DNA of 64,000 nt, from positions 4,069,001-4,133,000 of the forward strand of contig NZ_CP012333.1 of the NCBI RefSeq assembly GCF_001263205.1. The letters are read 5' to 3'. The notes under the pieces were generated by a model, which made no database searches, had not been told where the DNA came from, and saw nothing but the letters and a program-made list of their open reading frames with translations. The position numbers were made by a program, and so were the translations under genes. The DNA is from Labilithrix luteola. GTDB lineage: Bacteria > Myxococcota_A > Polyangia > Polyangiales > Polyangiaceae. This document shows, piece by piece, positions 27,719-36,325 of this stretch; position 1 is the first letter of the stretch; each line of letters starts with the position of its first letter.

Positions 27719-28567
27719 TCAGCGAACTGGCGCCGGCGCGCCGGTGACCTCTTCGACCCATGCGTCGATTAGATTTCGCGCGATCGACAGTCGAGGTGGG
27801 ATCGTGGGCAAGGCGTCGGCGCGGAACCAATTCGCCTCGGCGATCTCGTTGCCGTCGACGCGAATGTCTCCGCCCGTCCACTCGCAGGTGAAGCCGATCA
27901 TCAGCGAGTGAGGGAAGGGCCAGGGCTGGCTTCCGAAGTAGCGAATGTTGCCGACCTGCACGCCCACTTCTTCGAACACCTCGCGCGCGAGCGTCTGCTC
28001 GAGCGATTCGCCGATCTCCGCGAAGCCTGCGAGCGTACTGAAGAACGCGCCGGGAAAGCGCGCGTTGCGTGCGAGGAGAGCCTCGTCACCTTTGCGCACG
28101 AGGACGATGATCGCCGGCGCGATGCGCGGATACGCGGACAGGCCGCAGGCCGGGCAACGCATCGAGCGTTCGCCGGATACGCGTTCGGTGGGCGTTCCGC
28201 AGCGGCCGCAGAAGCGATTCGTCGTGGCCCAGTCGATGACGTGGATGGCGCGACCGGCGACCCAGAACTGATCGGGACTCAGCGTGGATGCGAGCGAGCG
28301 AAGGCCCGCGGCGAGAACGAGGTCAGCCCCGAGCTCGGTGGCATCCCCCTCGAACGCCGCAGCGACCACGTGGGCATCGTCGAGCGATCCCAGGTGATGG
28401 GCGGCCGTGAGCTCGATGCCGAGACGCTTCACGTCGTCGTCGGAGGGAAGGACGAATCGCTCGCCCTCGCGTCGAACCACGAGGCCGCTTCCCTGGACGA
28501 CGTACCAGATGCGACGGGTGCTTGCGGAATGGGGCGGCGTTTGGACGTGGGAGGGGATGAACGCCAT
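27719..28567 (-). CDS. nudC: NADH pyrophosphatase / RNA-deNADding NUDIX hydrolase
   Basis: The 282-residue hydrolase splits NAD(H) into AMP and NMN(H) and can remove NAD caps from RNA. It has the four-Cys zinc ribbon CGRCG...CPACG (about residues 141-165), the NUDIX box GFAEIGESLEQTLAREVFEEVGV (about 190-212) and the NudC-specific SQPWPFPHSLM motif after the box. An N-terminal NudC-type domain of about 100 residues precedes the ribbon. Length and order match E. coli NudC, so function is firm. It is convergent with the receiver gene and follows the NtrC-type regulator on the same strand at 55 bp. Confidence 0.93.
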   Translation of the reverse strand: MAFIPSHVQTPPHSASTRRIWYVVQGSGLVVRREGERFVLPSDDDVKRLGIELTAAHHLGSLDDAHVVAAAFEGDATELGADLVLAAGLRSLASTLSPDQFWVAGRAIHVIDWATTNRFCGRCGTPTERVSGERSMRCPACGLSAYPRIAPAIIVLVRKGDEALLARNARFPGAFFSTLAGFAEIGESLEQTLAREVFEEVGVQVGNIRYFGSQPWPFPHSLMIGFTCEWTGGDIRVDGNEIAEANWFRADALPTIPPRLSIARNLIDAWVEEVTGAPAPVR

Positions 28568-28622
28568 GTGCGGCGCATCTTAGCTCCGTCGCGCGCCAGA
28601 GCGAGCGAGCAGCGCGAGAGCG

Positions 28623-29966
28623 TTACTCGATCCCGTGCTCGCGGAGTTTGTTGTAGAGCGTGCGACGGCTGACGTCGAGCAAGCGTGCCGCGAGCGTGCG
28701 GTTGTTGTTCGCGCGCGCGAGAGCCTTGAGAAGCGCTTCTTTCTCGGCCTCCTGCCGATGAGCTCCGAGCGACGACGCGGCGCCGCTGGGGGACGACGCC
28801 GAGGGTGAAGCTCCACCGAGCTCGCGTTCGACGTCGTTGCCGCGGATGACGAGCCCATCCGTCAAGACGACGAGGCGCTCCATCAGGTTCTGCAACTGTC
28901 GAACGTTTCCGGGCCACGCATGCGAACGCAAGGCGTGGAGCGCACCGGGCTCGACGGTGATGCCGGGCTTTCCGTTCGCCTCTCCGAAGACGCGTGCAAA
29001 GTGCAAGGCGATCGATTCGACGTCGCCACCGCGCTCGCGGAGCGCCGGAACTCTCACGGGGACGACGTTGAGCCGATAAAAGAGGTCTTCGCGAAACTCC
29101 CCGCGTTTCACCATCGCCTCGAGGTCGCGATGCGTGGCCGCGACGAAGCGAACGTCGACCTTGATGGTCTCGGTTCCGCCGACGCGTTCGAACTCGCGCT
29201 CCTGCAGAACGCGAAGCAGCTTCACCTGCACCTGCGGAGTGACGTCTCCGATCTCGTCGAGGAAGAGCGTGCCGCGGTGGGCGAGCTCGACGCGGCCGGG
29301 TTTTCTCGTTGCCGCGCCGGTGAAGGCGCCTTTCTCGTATCCGAAGAGCTCGCTCTCGAGCAGCGAATCCGGAAGTGCCGCGCAGTGGACGCGCACGAAC
29401 GGATGGTCCTTGCGCGTGCCGCTCTCGTGCAGAGCACGGGCGACGAGCTCTTTGCCCGTACCCGTCTCGCCGCGAACGAGCACCGTGGCGGTTCCGGAGG
29501 CCACCTTGCGGATGGTCGTCAAGACGTCGTTCATCGCCGGCGAGCTACCGACGAATCCCGAGCTCCCCGTTTCGATGCTTGGTGCCTTCTCGGCCGCGCG
29601 TCGTCCTCGCGCCAGCGCCTTCTCGACGACGAACAGAATCTCGTCGCGCTCGAACGGCTTCAGCATGAAGTCGACGGCGCCGGCCTTCATCGCCTCGACC
29701 GCGAGCGGCACCGAGCCATGCGCCGTGAGCAAGATCACGGGCAGGTCGGGAAAGCGTTTGCCGAGCTCCGCGAGGAGCGCGAGGCCGTCCATGCCCGGCA
29801 TCCGAATGTCGGAGATGACCACGTCGAACGGGCGGCTCTGGAGGATCTCCAGCGCGGCTTCGCCGGATGGGACGCGCACGGCCTCGAAGCGGCTTTGCTG
29901 CAGGAGCGTGGTGAGGACCAGGCCGACGGCGGCGTCGTCTTCGACGACCAGGACGGAGCTCTGCAT
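28623..29966 (-). CDS. NtrC-family sigma-54 response regulator
   Basis: The 447-residue regulator has an N-terminal receiver with phosphoacceptor Asp53 (VVISDIRMPG) and Lys in FMLKPFERD. The central AAA+ domain has Walker A GETGTGKE, the sigma-54 contact GAFTGA, Walker B LFLDEIGD and the arginine-finger segment FREDLFYRLNVVP. The C terminus is a Fis-type HTH (RTLAARLLDVSRRTLYNKLREHGI). It activates transcription by sigma-54 RNA polymerase when phosphorylated. The divergent histidine kinase at 30239 is the likely cognate partner. The linker SPSASSPSGAASS before the HTH is Ser/Pro-rich. Confidence 0.93.
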   Translation of the reverse strand: MQSSVLVVEDDAAVGLVLTTLLQQSRFEAVRVPSGEAALEILQSRPFDVVISDIRMPGMDGLALLAELGKRFPDLPVILLTAHGSVPLAVEAMKAGAVDFMLKPFERDEILFVVEKALARGRRAAEKAPSIETGSSGFVGSSPAMNDVLTTIRKVASGTATVLVRGETGTGKELVARALHESGTRKDHPFVRVHCAALPDSLLESELFGYEKGAFTGAATRKPGRVELAHRGTLFLDEIGDVTPQVQVKLLRVLQEREFERVGGTETIKVDVRFVAATHRDLEAMVKRGEFREDLFYRLNVVPVRVPALRERGGDVESIALHFARVFGEANGKPGITVEPGALHALRSHAWPGNVRQLQNLMERLVVLTDGLVIRGNDVERELGGASPSASSPSGAASSLGAHRQEAEKEALLKALARANNNRTLAARLLDVSRRTLYNKLREHGIE

Positions 29967-30025
29967 CGGGCTACGAATCTATGTGAAGGATACAGCCAAG
30001 GGCAACGGACGCCCGAAACGTGGGA

Positions 30026-30043
30026 TGTGCAATCCGTTGCACA
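30026..30043. promoter_or_regulatory. Inverted repeat in the divergent kinase/regulator promoter region
   Basis: The perfect 7-bp arms TGTGCAA and TTGCACA with a 4-bp spacer (TCCG) lie in the 272-bp gap between the NtrC-type gene and the kinase. This is a candidate operator, perhaps for the regulator's own Fis-type HTH. I found no clear -24/-12 sigma-54 promoter beside it. The rest of the gap (29967-30238) holds nothing gene-like. Confidence 0.5.
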
Positions 30044-30238
30044 GTCGTGAACTGCGCTTCTCGTTCGGCGAGGTCACCAGCGATCATCAGAATCGCAGGC
30101 GCCTTCGTTCACGCGGCGAGCGCCCGGTCAGCACGTTGGCGGCTCGGTTCTTGCGATGCGGGGCTCGTCGCGAACGAGAGCCTGCGATGGAATCCGTACG
30201 CGGCACCTCGAACTCCTTCATCCTAGGACACGCGCACG

Positions 30239-31759
30239 ATGGACTTTCGGGAGTCGACATTCCTGATCGCGGCGATAGGGCACCTCGTGTTCGCCCTGCT
30301 GAGCATGTCACGTGCAGGAAGAAGTCCGTTGGCGTTGCCGCTGGCCTTCTTCGCGTTCGACTCGTTCGGCTGGACGTTCGCGTCGTTCTGCAATCACCAG
30401 TTCGGCAATCCCGTGTGGCGCGTTCTCGACGTCGTCTTCATGTCGCTCGCGCCCGCGGTGATCCTCCACGTGGTGCTCACGTTCGTGGGCCGGCTCCGCG
30501 CGTGGATGACACTGCTTCGGGCCACCTACGCCGGGTTCGGCGCACTGGCGCTCTCCTCGGTGACGGCGGCCTGCTCCTCGTGGGGAGTCGCGTGGATCGA
30601 ATCGTCGGGCTGGGCGGTCCTCTTTCTGGTCGCGTGGCTACCGTCGCTGGTTTTCGAGCTCTGGCTGCTCCTCGCGCATCTTCGTTCGGGCATCGACGCC
30701 GACGAGCAAGCACGCACGCGGCTGGTGCTCGCCGCGCTGGCCATCGGCGGCTCGTTCGCCACGACCGATCTCTGGAGCGATCTCGGCGTGCCGCTTCCGT
30801 CGCTCACGCCGCTCGGATCCCTCTTCGGAACGGCGCTCCTCGCGGTGGTGGCCCTTCGTTTTCGCCTCTTCGATCGCAATCTCCAGGGAACGACGGCGCT
30901 CTACGCCGGCTCCGTGGGCGTCACCGCCGTTCTCGTGTACCTGACGTTGTTCCACGGCCTCAAAGGCAATCTCCCCGCGCTGACGTTCGGCGTCACCGTG
31001 GTCACGCTCGTTCTCGCGGTGGTCGTGCGCGAGGCCGCGAGCTCTCTCGCTTCGTATCGTGAACGTGTCGAGCGCCTCGCCGTGCTCGGGCGCTTCTCCG
31101 CGCAGATGGCGCACGACGTGAAGAATCCGCTCGCTGCCCTCGTGGGGGCAGTGCAGGTTCTCGAGGCCGGCGAATCGGACCCCCATCTCGATACGCGTGC
31201 GTTTCGATCCATGATCGTCGAGCAGGCGGATCGAATCCGAGCCATCGTCGAGAAGTACGATCGCCTCGGTCGCGTCGAGCCGGTTCCGACGCTCGTGCGC
31301 GTCAACGACCTCGTGACGCGCGTGGCTGCGCTGTCACGCTACGCAACGTCGCACGAAGTGAAGGTGTCCTTCGACCTCGACGCGCGACTCGGCGAATGTG
31401 AAGTCGACGCCGACCTTCTCTCCGGGGCCCTCGAGAACATCGTGCGGAACGCGCTCGAGGCCATGAAGTCCGGCGGCATGCTCGTCGTCACCACGCGCGG
31501 GCCGCATGGCCGCCCTGGCGAGCGCGAGCGTGACACGGCGCTCGTCATTGCCGTCCAGGACAGCGGCGAAGGCATGGACGTGCGCCAGGCCGAGCGCGCC
31601 TTCGACGACTTCTACACCACGAAGAGCACGGGCAGCGGCCTGGGGCTCGCCTTCGCTCGACGCGTGGCTTTGGCCCATGGGGGAGACGTCTTGTTGTCGA
31701 GCTCGCGCGGCTCCGGAACCCTCGTCGAGCTCCGGCTTCCTGCACGTCTCGTGCGCTGA
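30239..31759 (+). CDS. Membrane sensor histidine kinase
   Basis: The 506-residue kinase has a sensor module of seven or more TM helices (about residues 1-270) with few loops, resembling 7TM-type membrane sensors. It then has the H-box MAHDVKNPLAALVGAVQVLE (His about residue 290), N-box ENIVRNALEAM, G1 DSGEGMD and G2 STGSGLGLAFARRVALAHGG of a complete HATPase. The kinase core is standard; the signal is unknown but likely membrane-located. It is divergent from the NtrC-type regulator and is probably its partner. The frame begins at an ATG 272 bp from the other gene. Confidence 0.92.
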   Translation: MDFRESTFLIAAIGHLVFALLSMSRAGRSPLALPLAFFAFDSFGWTFASFCNHQFGNPVWRVLDVVFMSLAPAVILHVVLTFVGRLRAWMTLLRATYAGFGALALSSVTAACSSWGVAWIESSGWAVLFLVAWLPSLVFELWLLLAHLRSGIDADEQARTRLVLAALAIGGSFATTDLWSDLGVPLPSLTPLGSLFGTALLAVVALRFRLFDRNLQGTTALYAGSVGVTAVLVYLTLFHGLKGNLPALTFGVTVVTLVLAVVVREAASSLASYRERVERLAVLGRFSAQMAHDVKNPLAALVGAVQVLEAGESDPHLDTRAFRSMIVEQADRIRAIVEKYDRLGRVEPVPTLVRVNDLVTRVAALSRYATSHEVKVSFDLDARLGECEVDADLLSGALENIVRNALEAMKSGGMLVVTTRGPHGRPGERERDTALVIAVQDSGEGMDVRQAERAFDDFYTTKSTGSGLGLAFARRVALAHGGDVLLSSSRGSGTLVELRLPARLVR

Positions 31760-31800
31760 CGTTCGCATCGAGCACGACGCGCGGTAGCATGAGCGCCGCC

Positions 31801-32565
31801 ATGCTCTCGCGTCGCGACGTCTTTCTCCGTGGTGCCCTCGTCGCCTTCTCGTTCGGATTCGTCGCGTGCAGTCGTCAGCAACCGGAACCGCAGAAGACGC
31901 AGGCAACGCCGCCGTCCTGGCCCCGGCGTAGCACGCACGAAGGGGTCGACTTCATCGAGCTCTTTCCGTCGAACGCCGACGAGTCGTCACCTATTCTCGT
32001 CGCGATTCATGGTCGTGGCGACCGTCCGGAGAACTGGATCGACACGTGGCGTGAATTCCCGGCACCGGTTCGCGTGGTGTTGCCGCGCGCGTTCGATCCC
32101 TTCGGCGACGGCTACACCTGGTTCCCGTTGCGAAGCACCATGTCGGACGAGGACTTCGGAAAAGCCGTCGGCGACGCCGAGGCGAGGCTCTGGAATGCGG
32201 TCTCCAAGCTCACGGGCGGCAAACGCGTGCTCGTGACCGGGTTCTCGCAGGGCGGCATCCTCTCGTACGCCTTCGCGGCACGTCATCCGACCGACGTGAT
32301 CCATGCGTTCCCGGTGGCGGGCGCGCTTCCCAAGCCGCTTCTCCCGACGAACGGTGCGCACTCCGCGCCGATCACCGCATTCCATGGGACGGCGGACAAG
32401 ATGATCCCCTTCGCCTGGGGCCGCGAGAGCATCGACGCGCTCGTCGCGGGCGGCAGCCCGGCGGAGCTCCACGAATACCCGGGGTCCCGCACGCGATCAC
32501 CGCCCAAGAGCGCAGCGACCTCTGGTCGGCGATTCGGAAAGCGCTCTGAGCCACCTGGCCCGTAG
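31801..32565 (+). CDS. Tat-exported carboxylesterase/phospholipase, frameshifted near the C terminus
   Basis: The start MLSRRDVFLRGALVAFSFGF carries a twin-arginine motif (SRRDVFL) and lipobox-like FVACSR. The alpha/beta hydrolase core has VAIHGRGDRPENW, the Ser elbow TGFSQGG and the Asp segment HGTADKMIP, as in the PF02230 esterase family. After HEYPG (about 32480) the current frame turns into basic junk ending at 32565. The +1 frame reads GVPHAITAQERSDLWSAIRK with the catalytic-His sequence and stops at 32549. Adding one G to the G4 run at about 32480-32483 restores a complete 249-residue protein. An ATG at 31789 would add four residues. Either this is a sequencing error or an inactive gene. 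Confidence 0.8.
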   Translation: MLSRRDVFLRGALVAFSFGFVACSRQQPEPQKTQATPPSWPRRSTHEGVDFIELFPSNADESSPILVAIHGRGDRPENWIDTWREFPAPVRVVLPRAFDPFGDGYTWFPLRSTMSDEDFGKAVGDAEARLWNAVSKLTGGKRVLVTGFSQGGILSYAFAARHPTDVIHAFPVAGALPKPLLPTNGAHSAPITAFHGTADKMIPFAWGRESIDALVAGGSPAELHEYPGSRTRSPPKSAATSGRRFGKRSEPPGP

Positions 32566-32587
32566 CTCAGGTAGGCTGGGGCACGCC

Positions 32588-33658
32588 GTGGAGACGAGCG
32601 ATCGAGGGGAAGGCGCGGACGTCGCGCGAAGCTCGAGGCGATTCCCCGTTCGGACGTGCGCTCTGCTGGTGTTCTGTGCGCTTACCGGTGCGCTTGGAAC
32701 CGCGCGAGCCGAGGGACGTTCCGACATCCCGGTTCGTGTGGCGACGGATCTTCACGAAGGATGCCCTCGCACGCCGACGATGCTTCAGCGCCTGCACGCG
32801 CGCCTCTCGCGTATTCGCGAGGCGGAGGAAGGCGAGGCCGCGATCGGGGTCGAGGTCCGTGTCGAGCGTCGCGATGGGGTGAGCCACGGTACGGTCGCGC
32901 TCGTCGGAGAAGACGAGCGAACCGAGCGGACGGCATCGTCGCCATCGTGCGAACGCGTTCTCACCGCTCTCGCCATCATGGCCGCGGTCGGTTTGGACGA
33001 GGGCATCGCCCCGGTTCCTGCTGCTTCTCCCGACGCCGGTCCGGCGGAGGGACCCGCCGTCGAACCCGAGCCTCCTCCGGTTGCTCCATCGCCGCGTCCT
33101 TCGGGGCTGACGAAGACCGCCACTCCTCCATCGCCTCGCCACGCAACCCATGTCGGCGTCGCGATCGGGACGAGCTTCGAGATCTCGGCGAATCGAGCGG
33201 CGATCGTCATGCCCGGCGTCTTCGCGCAGCTCGTATTTCCCGTGCGCTTCGAACCGCTTCTCCGCCTGGGATTCGCCCGAAGCTTTCGCGACGAAGTCGC
33301 CTCCGCGCGAGGGAGCGCGGGACTCGCCTGGACCGAGGCGACCGTTGCAGGATGCGGCGATCTCTTTGGCAACGCGACCATTCACGCCGGGCCCTGTGTG
33401 AACGCCGAAGGGGGAGTCCTCCAGGCCATCGTGAACGAGCCGTTGCCCTCGCGGGGCCGCACGCGACCTTGGTTCAGCGCTGGCGCCTCGGCGCGATTGG
33501 CGTGGAGGCCGCTCTCGGCGCTGTCTTTCGAGATCGTGGGGGGCGTTCGGGTGCCGCTCATCCGAAACGAGCTCTTTTTCGAGCCGCTCAGCCTCGTGTA
33601 CGAAGCTCCCGCGGTCGTCCCGTTCGTCGGAACGGCGGTCGCCGCGCACCTGCCCTGA
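32588..33658 (+). CDS. Hypothetical secreted beta-rich protein
   Basis: The predicted 356-residue precursor starts at GTG. The signal segment VRTCALLVFCALTGALGTARAE suggests cleavage after ARA. Residues about 45-130 look like a small alpha/beta domain (GVEVRVERRDGVSHGTVALVG). A Pro-rich linker (EPPPVAPSPRPS) leads to a C-terminal half with strand-like segments (AGASARLAWRPLSALSFEIVGGVRVPLI), perhaps an outer-membrane barrel. No family was recognised. It lies upstream of the ECF sigma gene, 90 bp away, in the same direction; a role linked to that sigma factor is possible but unproven. Confidence 0.65.
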   Translation: METSDRGEGADVARSSRRFPVRTCALLVFCALTGALGTARAEGRSDIPVRVATDLHEGCPRTPTMLQRLHARLSRIREAEEGEAAIGVEVRVERRDGVSHGTVALVGEDERTERTASSPSCERVLTALAIMAAVGLDEGIAPVPAASPDAGPAEGPAVEPEPPPVAPSPRPSGLTKTATPPSPRHATHVGVAIGTSFEISANRAAIVMPGVFAQLVFPVRFEPLLRLGFARSFRDEVASARGSAGLAWTEATVAGCGDLFGNATIHAGPCVNAEGGVLQAIVNEPLPSRGRTRPWFSAGASARLAWRPLSALSFEIVGGVRVPLIRNELFFEPLSLVYEAPAVVPFVGTAVAAHLP

Positions 33659-33748
33659 AGGCGCAGAACGGTCGAGCTCGCACGTTCGTGTTCTTTTCTT
33701 AAAGATTTTGCCTGGGCGCCGACATCGCGCGCTTGGAACCAATTCGTC

Positions 33749-34315
33749 GTGTTCGCCGCGGAAGCCGAAAAACTCGAGACTGTCAGAGATCCGGCGCTCG
33801 ACGCCCGTCTCCGGCAGCTCGCGATCGACCACTACGATTTCGTGTGGCGGTCGCTTCGTCGTCTCGGCGTGATGCCACCCGAGACCGATGACGCTGCGCA
33901 GCGCGTCTTCCTCACACTCGCGCAGAAGCTTCCGAACGTCGAGCCGAGCAAGGAACGGAGCTACGTGTTCGGCATCGTCGTACGCGTGGCGGCGAACGCG
34001 CGTCGCGGTCGTGCCACGGCGAGGCAGCGAGAGGTGCCGGAGAGTGACGTCCCCTCGTCGCTCGCGCACGAAGCCACGGCCGAGGCGGCGCTCTCTCGGG
34101 CCGAAGAACGCGTCATGCTCGACGAGATCCTTGCCTGCCTGCCGGAGGAGCGTCGCATCGTGTTCATGCTCTTCGAGCTCGAGGAGCTCACGCTCGTGGA
34201 GATCACGGAGCTGCTCGGCATCCCCATCGGCACGGTCACCTCGCGCCTCAGGCGCGCTCGCGAAGAGTTCGAGGCCGCTGCAGCCCGTCTCCGCGCACGG
34301 AACAAGGGAGTCTGA
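33749..34315 (+). CDS. ECF-type RNA polymerase sigma factor
   Basis: The 188-residue factor starts at GTG (VFAAEAEKLETVRD). Sigma region 2 is at residues about 22-90 (LAIDHYDFVWRSLRRLGVMPPETDDAAQRVFLTLAQKL). Region 4 is at about 125-180 (LPEERRIVFMLFELEELTLVEITELLGIPIGTVTSRLRRAREEFE) with the helix-turn-helix. There is no region 3, so it belongs to the ECF group. It sits directly upstream of a one-TM protein gene (1-bp gap) that is a candidate regulatory partner, then of a large run of lipoprotein genes that may be its regulon. It is not a typical anti-sigma pair, because the neighbour lacks a ZAS zinc motif. Confidence 0.92.
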   Translation: MFAAEAEKLETVRDPALDARLRQLAIDHYDFVWRSLRRLGVMPPETDDAAQRVFLTLAQKLPNVEPSKERSYVFGIVVRVAANARRGRATARQREVPESDVPSSLAHEATAEAALSRAEERVMLDEILACLPEERRIVFMLFELEELTLVEITELLGIPIGTVTSRLRRAREEFEAAAARLRARNKGV

Positions 34316-34316
34316 C

Positions 34317-35051
34317 GTGGAGTCCTCGGATTTCGAACCGCTCGTTCGCGGTGGTACGAACGAAGCCAATCGTCGCTTGCTCGCGTCTGCGAAGGACGAC
34401 GCTGCCGGCCCCGGCGCTCGTGACACGATGCTCGCTGCGCTCGGCGTGCCTGCCGTGCCGGCACACGAGCGCCTGGCCGTTCGCCTCGGGCGCGCCTTCG
34501 GTCGATCGGGCGGAGTCTACTTGCCTGGTGCGTTGCTCGTGGTCTTCGTCGGAGCGGTCACGAGCGGTGCCGTGATGCTCGGCGGCTCGCCTTCGAAGTC
34601 CTCGGAGCCGACCGTCGCGAGCCACGCGACTCTGGGCGCGGTCTCCGTGCCATCGGACGCCGATGGGAATGCCGCGGCAGCCGCTGCTCCCACGAGTGCG
34701 CCGGTCGTCACTCCGGACTCGCTTCCGAGCGCGCCAGCGACGTCGAAGCCGATGGCCACGCCCGCGCCGACCGATACGCTCGGACGCGAGAGCGCGCGTG
34801 TCGAAGCGGTTCGCGCAGCTCTCGCGCGCAACGATGCGGCTCGGGCGGTGACGCTTCTCGACGCCTACGACCGCGAGTTCTCTCCTGGTGCGTTCGCCAT
34901 CGAGGTCTCGGTGTTGCGCATCGAGGCGCTCGCCCGTCTCGGCCAAACCGAGCGAGCGCGCCGCCTTGGGAAGCAGTTTCTCGCCGAGCACCGTCAGGGT
35001 GCGTTCGCGCGTCGTGTCACCGCCACGCTCGAGGCGCTGCCTCCGGAGTGA
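34317..35051 (+). CDS. Single-TM protein following the sigma factor (putative sigma regulator)
   Basis: The predicted 244-residue protein begins at GTG one base after the sigma stop, so the two are probably coupled. A cytoplasmic N terminus of about 60 residues precedes one TM helix (YLPGALLVVFVGAVTSGAVML). An Ala/Pro/Ser-rich linker (about 90-150) follows, and an outer helical segment of about 90 residues (VRAALARNDAARAVTLLDAYDREF, LGQTERARRLGKQFLAEH) has TPR-like repeats. I do not recognise a ZAS anti-sigma domain (no HxxxCxxC). Topology with a short cytoplasmic part and TPR-like outer part fits a sigma-controlling sensor (inference). The gene has no Met start nearby. Confidence 0.7.
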   Translation: MESSDFEPLVRGGTNEANRRLLASAKDDAAGPGARDTMLAALGVPAVPAHERLAVRLGRAFGRSGGVYLPGALLVVFVGAVTSGAVMLGGSPSKSSEPTVASHATLGAVSVPSDADGNAAAAAAPTSAPVVTPDSLPSAPATSKPMATPAPTDTLGRESARVEAVRAALARNDAARAVTLLDAYDREFSPGAFAIEVSVLRIEALARLGQTERARRLGKQFLAEHRQGAFARRVTATLEALPPE

Positions 35052-35123
35052 GGGCGCACGGCTAGGTCGTCGAACGCGCGACCCGGCTCGAAGGATTCAA
35101 AGGATTCGAAGGAGAGTCATTTC

Positions 35124-36325
35124 GTGAAACTTCGCCTCATTGGACTCGCGTCCGCGCTCGGTCTCGCGAGCCTCGCCGTGCAGTCGTGCGCCGATGCCAC
35201 GTCGCTCGGGCGAGGCTTCGAAGATGACGCGGGCTCCCAAGCCGTGCCCTCGCTCACTCCCGAGGGCGGCACACCCGACGCTGCCAGGACGGTGGCAATG
35301 TGCTCGCGTGCATCGCCACCGATTGCCCGGCGCCGTACGCGACGTGCGACGCGAAAGAAAAGCCCGCCTACAAGTGCGAGACCGATCTCCAGCGCGACTC
35401 GAAGCATTGCGGCGCGTGCGGGAACGAGTGTCTCACGTACGAGCCCATTCACATGACTTCGCGCTGCCAAGAAGGCGCGTGCAAGCCCGAGTGCTACGCG
35501 AAGCCCGATGAAGCTGGCGACGTGGACTGGCGCAACTGCGACGGCGTCCTCGACAACGGGTGCGAGGTCGACGTTCTGAGCAATCCGAACAACTGCGGGG
35601 CATGCGGGAACGAATGCGCTCCCGGAACGCCTTGCATCGTCGGGCAATGCGGTTGCCCTTCGGGCCTGCTTCTTTGTGACGGCAAGTGCATCGATCCGCG
35701 CTCGGACGACCTGAACTGCGGCACCTGCGGAAACGTCTGCTTCCCGCCCGCCGACGGGTGCGTCCCCGTCCAGCCCAACACCCGCTTTGGCTGCAAGGCG
35801 GGGACGTGCATGAAGAGGTGCGCGAACAACGCGGCCGACTGCAACAACGACATGGAACAGTCGACGTGCACCGGCGACGGTTGCGAGGTCATCGGCCTCG
35901 ACACCGAAGAGAACTGCGGTGGTTGCGGCATCAAGTGCACGAAGCCGGGCGAGCAGTGCGTCGACGAGGGCAACGGCTACGAGTGCGCGGTGCCCTGCGC
36001 GAAGTCCGGCAAGTCCTCCTGCAAAGGAAAGTGCGTTGATCTCCTCAGCGACGTGAGCGCGTGCGGTTCGTGCGGCGCCCCCTGTGATGCGCCGGGGCCG
36101 AACCAGGTCACCTCGTGCAACAAGGGCGTTTGCGTCTACGAGTGTGCACCGGGCTTCGGTGACTGCAACGGCAACACCCTCGACGGTTGCGAGACGAACC
36201 TTCGGCAGCACCCGAGCCACTGCGGTGCATGCGGGAACGCCTGTGACCTCGCTGCCGGGCAGCCGTGTATCGAAGGAGCGTGTCTGATGAAGGCGTGTGA
36301 TCCGGATCCGGAGACGGCGAAGTGA
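35124..36325 (+). pseudogene. Cys-rich repeat lipoprotein, single-base frameshift
   Basis: Frame 1 starts at GTG 35124 behind a good ribosome site (AAGGAGA at about 35109): VKLRLIGLASALGLASLAVQSC, a lipoprotein signal. It reads through DDAGSQAVPSLTPEGGTPDAA and then turns basic; the downstream frame reads QDGGNVLACIATDCPAPYATC and continues open to 36325. One missing C near 35283-35286 restores a single 400-residue protein. The restored protein has repeated CGACGNEC-type motifs (about every 45 residues), also NCGGCGIKC and CGSCGAPC, typical of disulfide-rich myxobacterial surface proteins. Its stop overlaps the next gene. As it stands the gene is broken; a sequencing deletion is the simplest reading. 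Confidence 0.75.

Noticed and set aside
29967..30238. A -24/-12 sigma-54 promoter for the histidine kinase
   Set aside because: I looked for GG-N10-GC spacing and found only pairs with wrong spacing.
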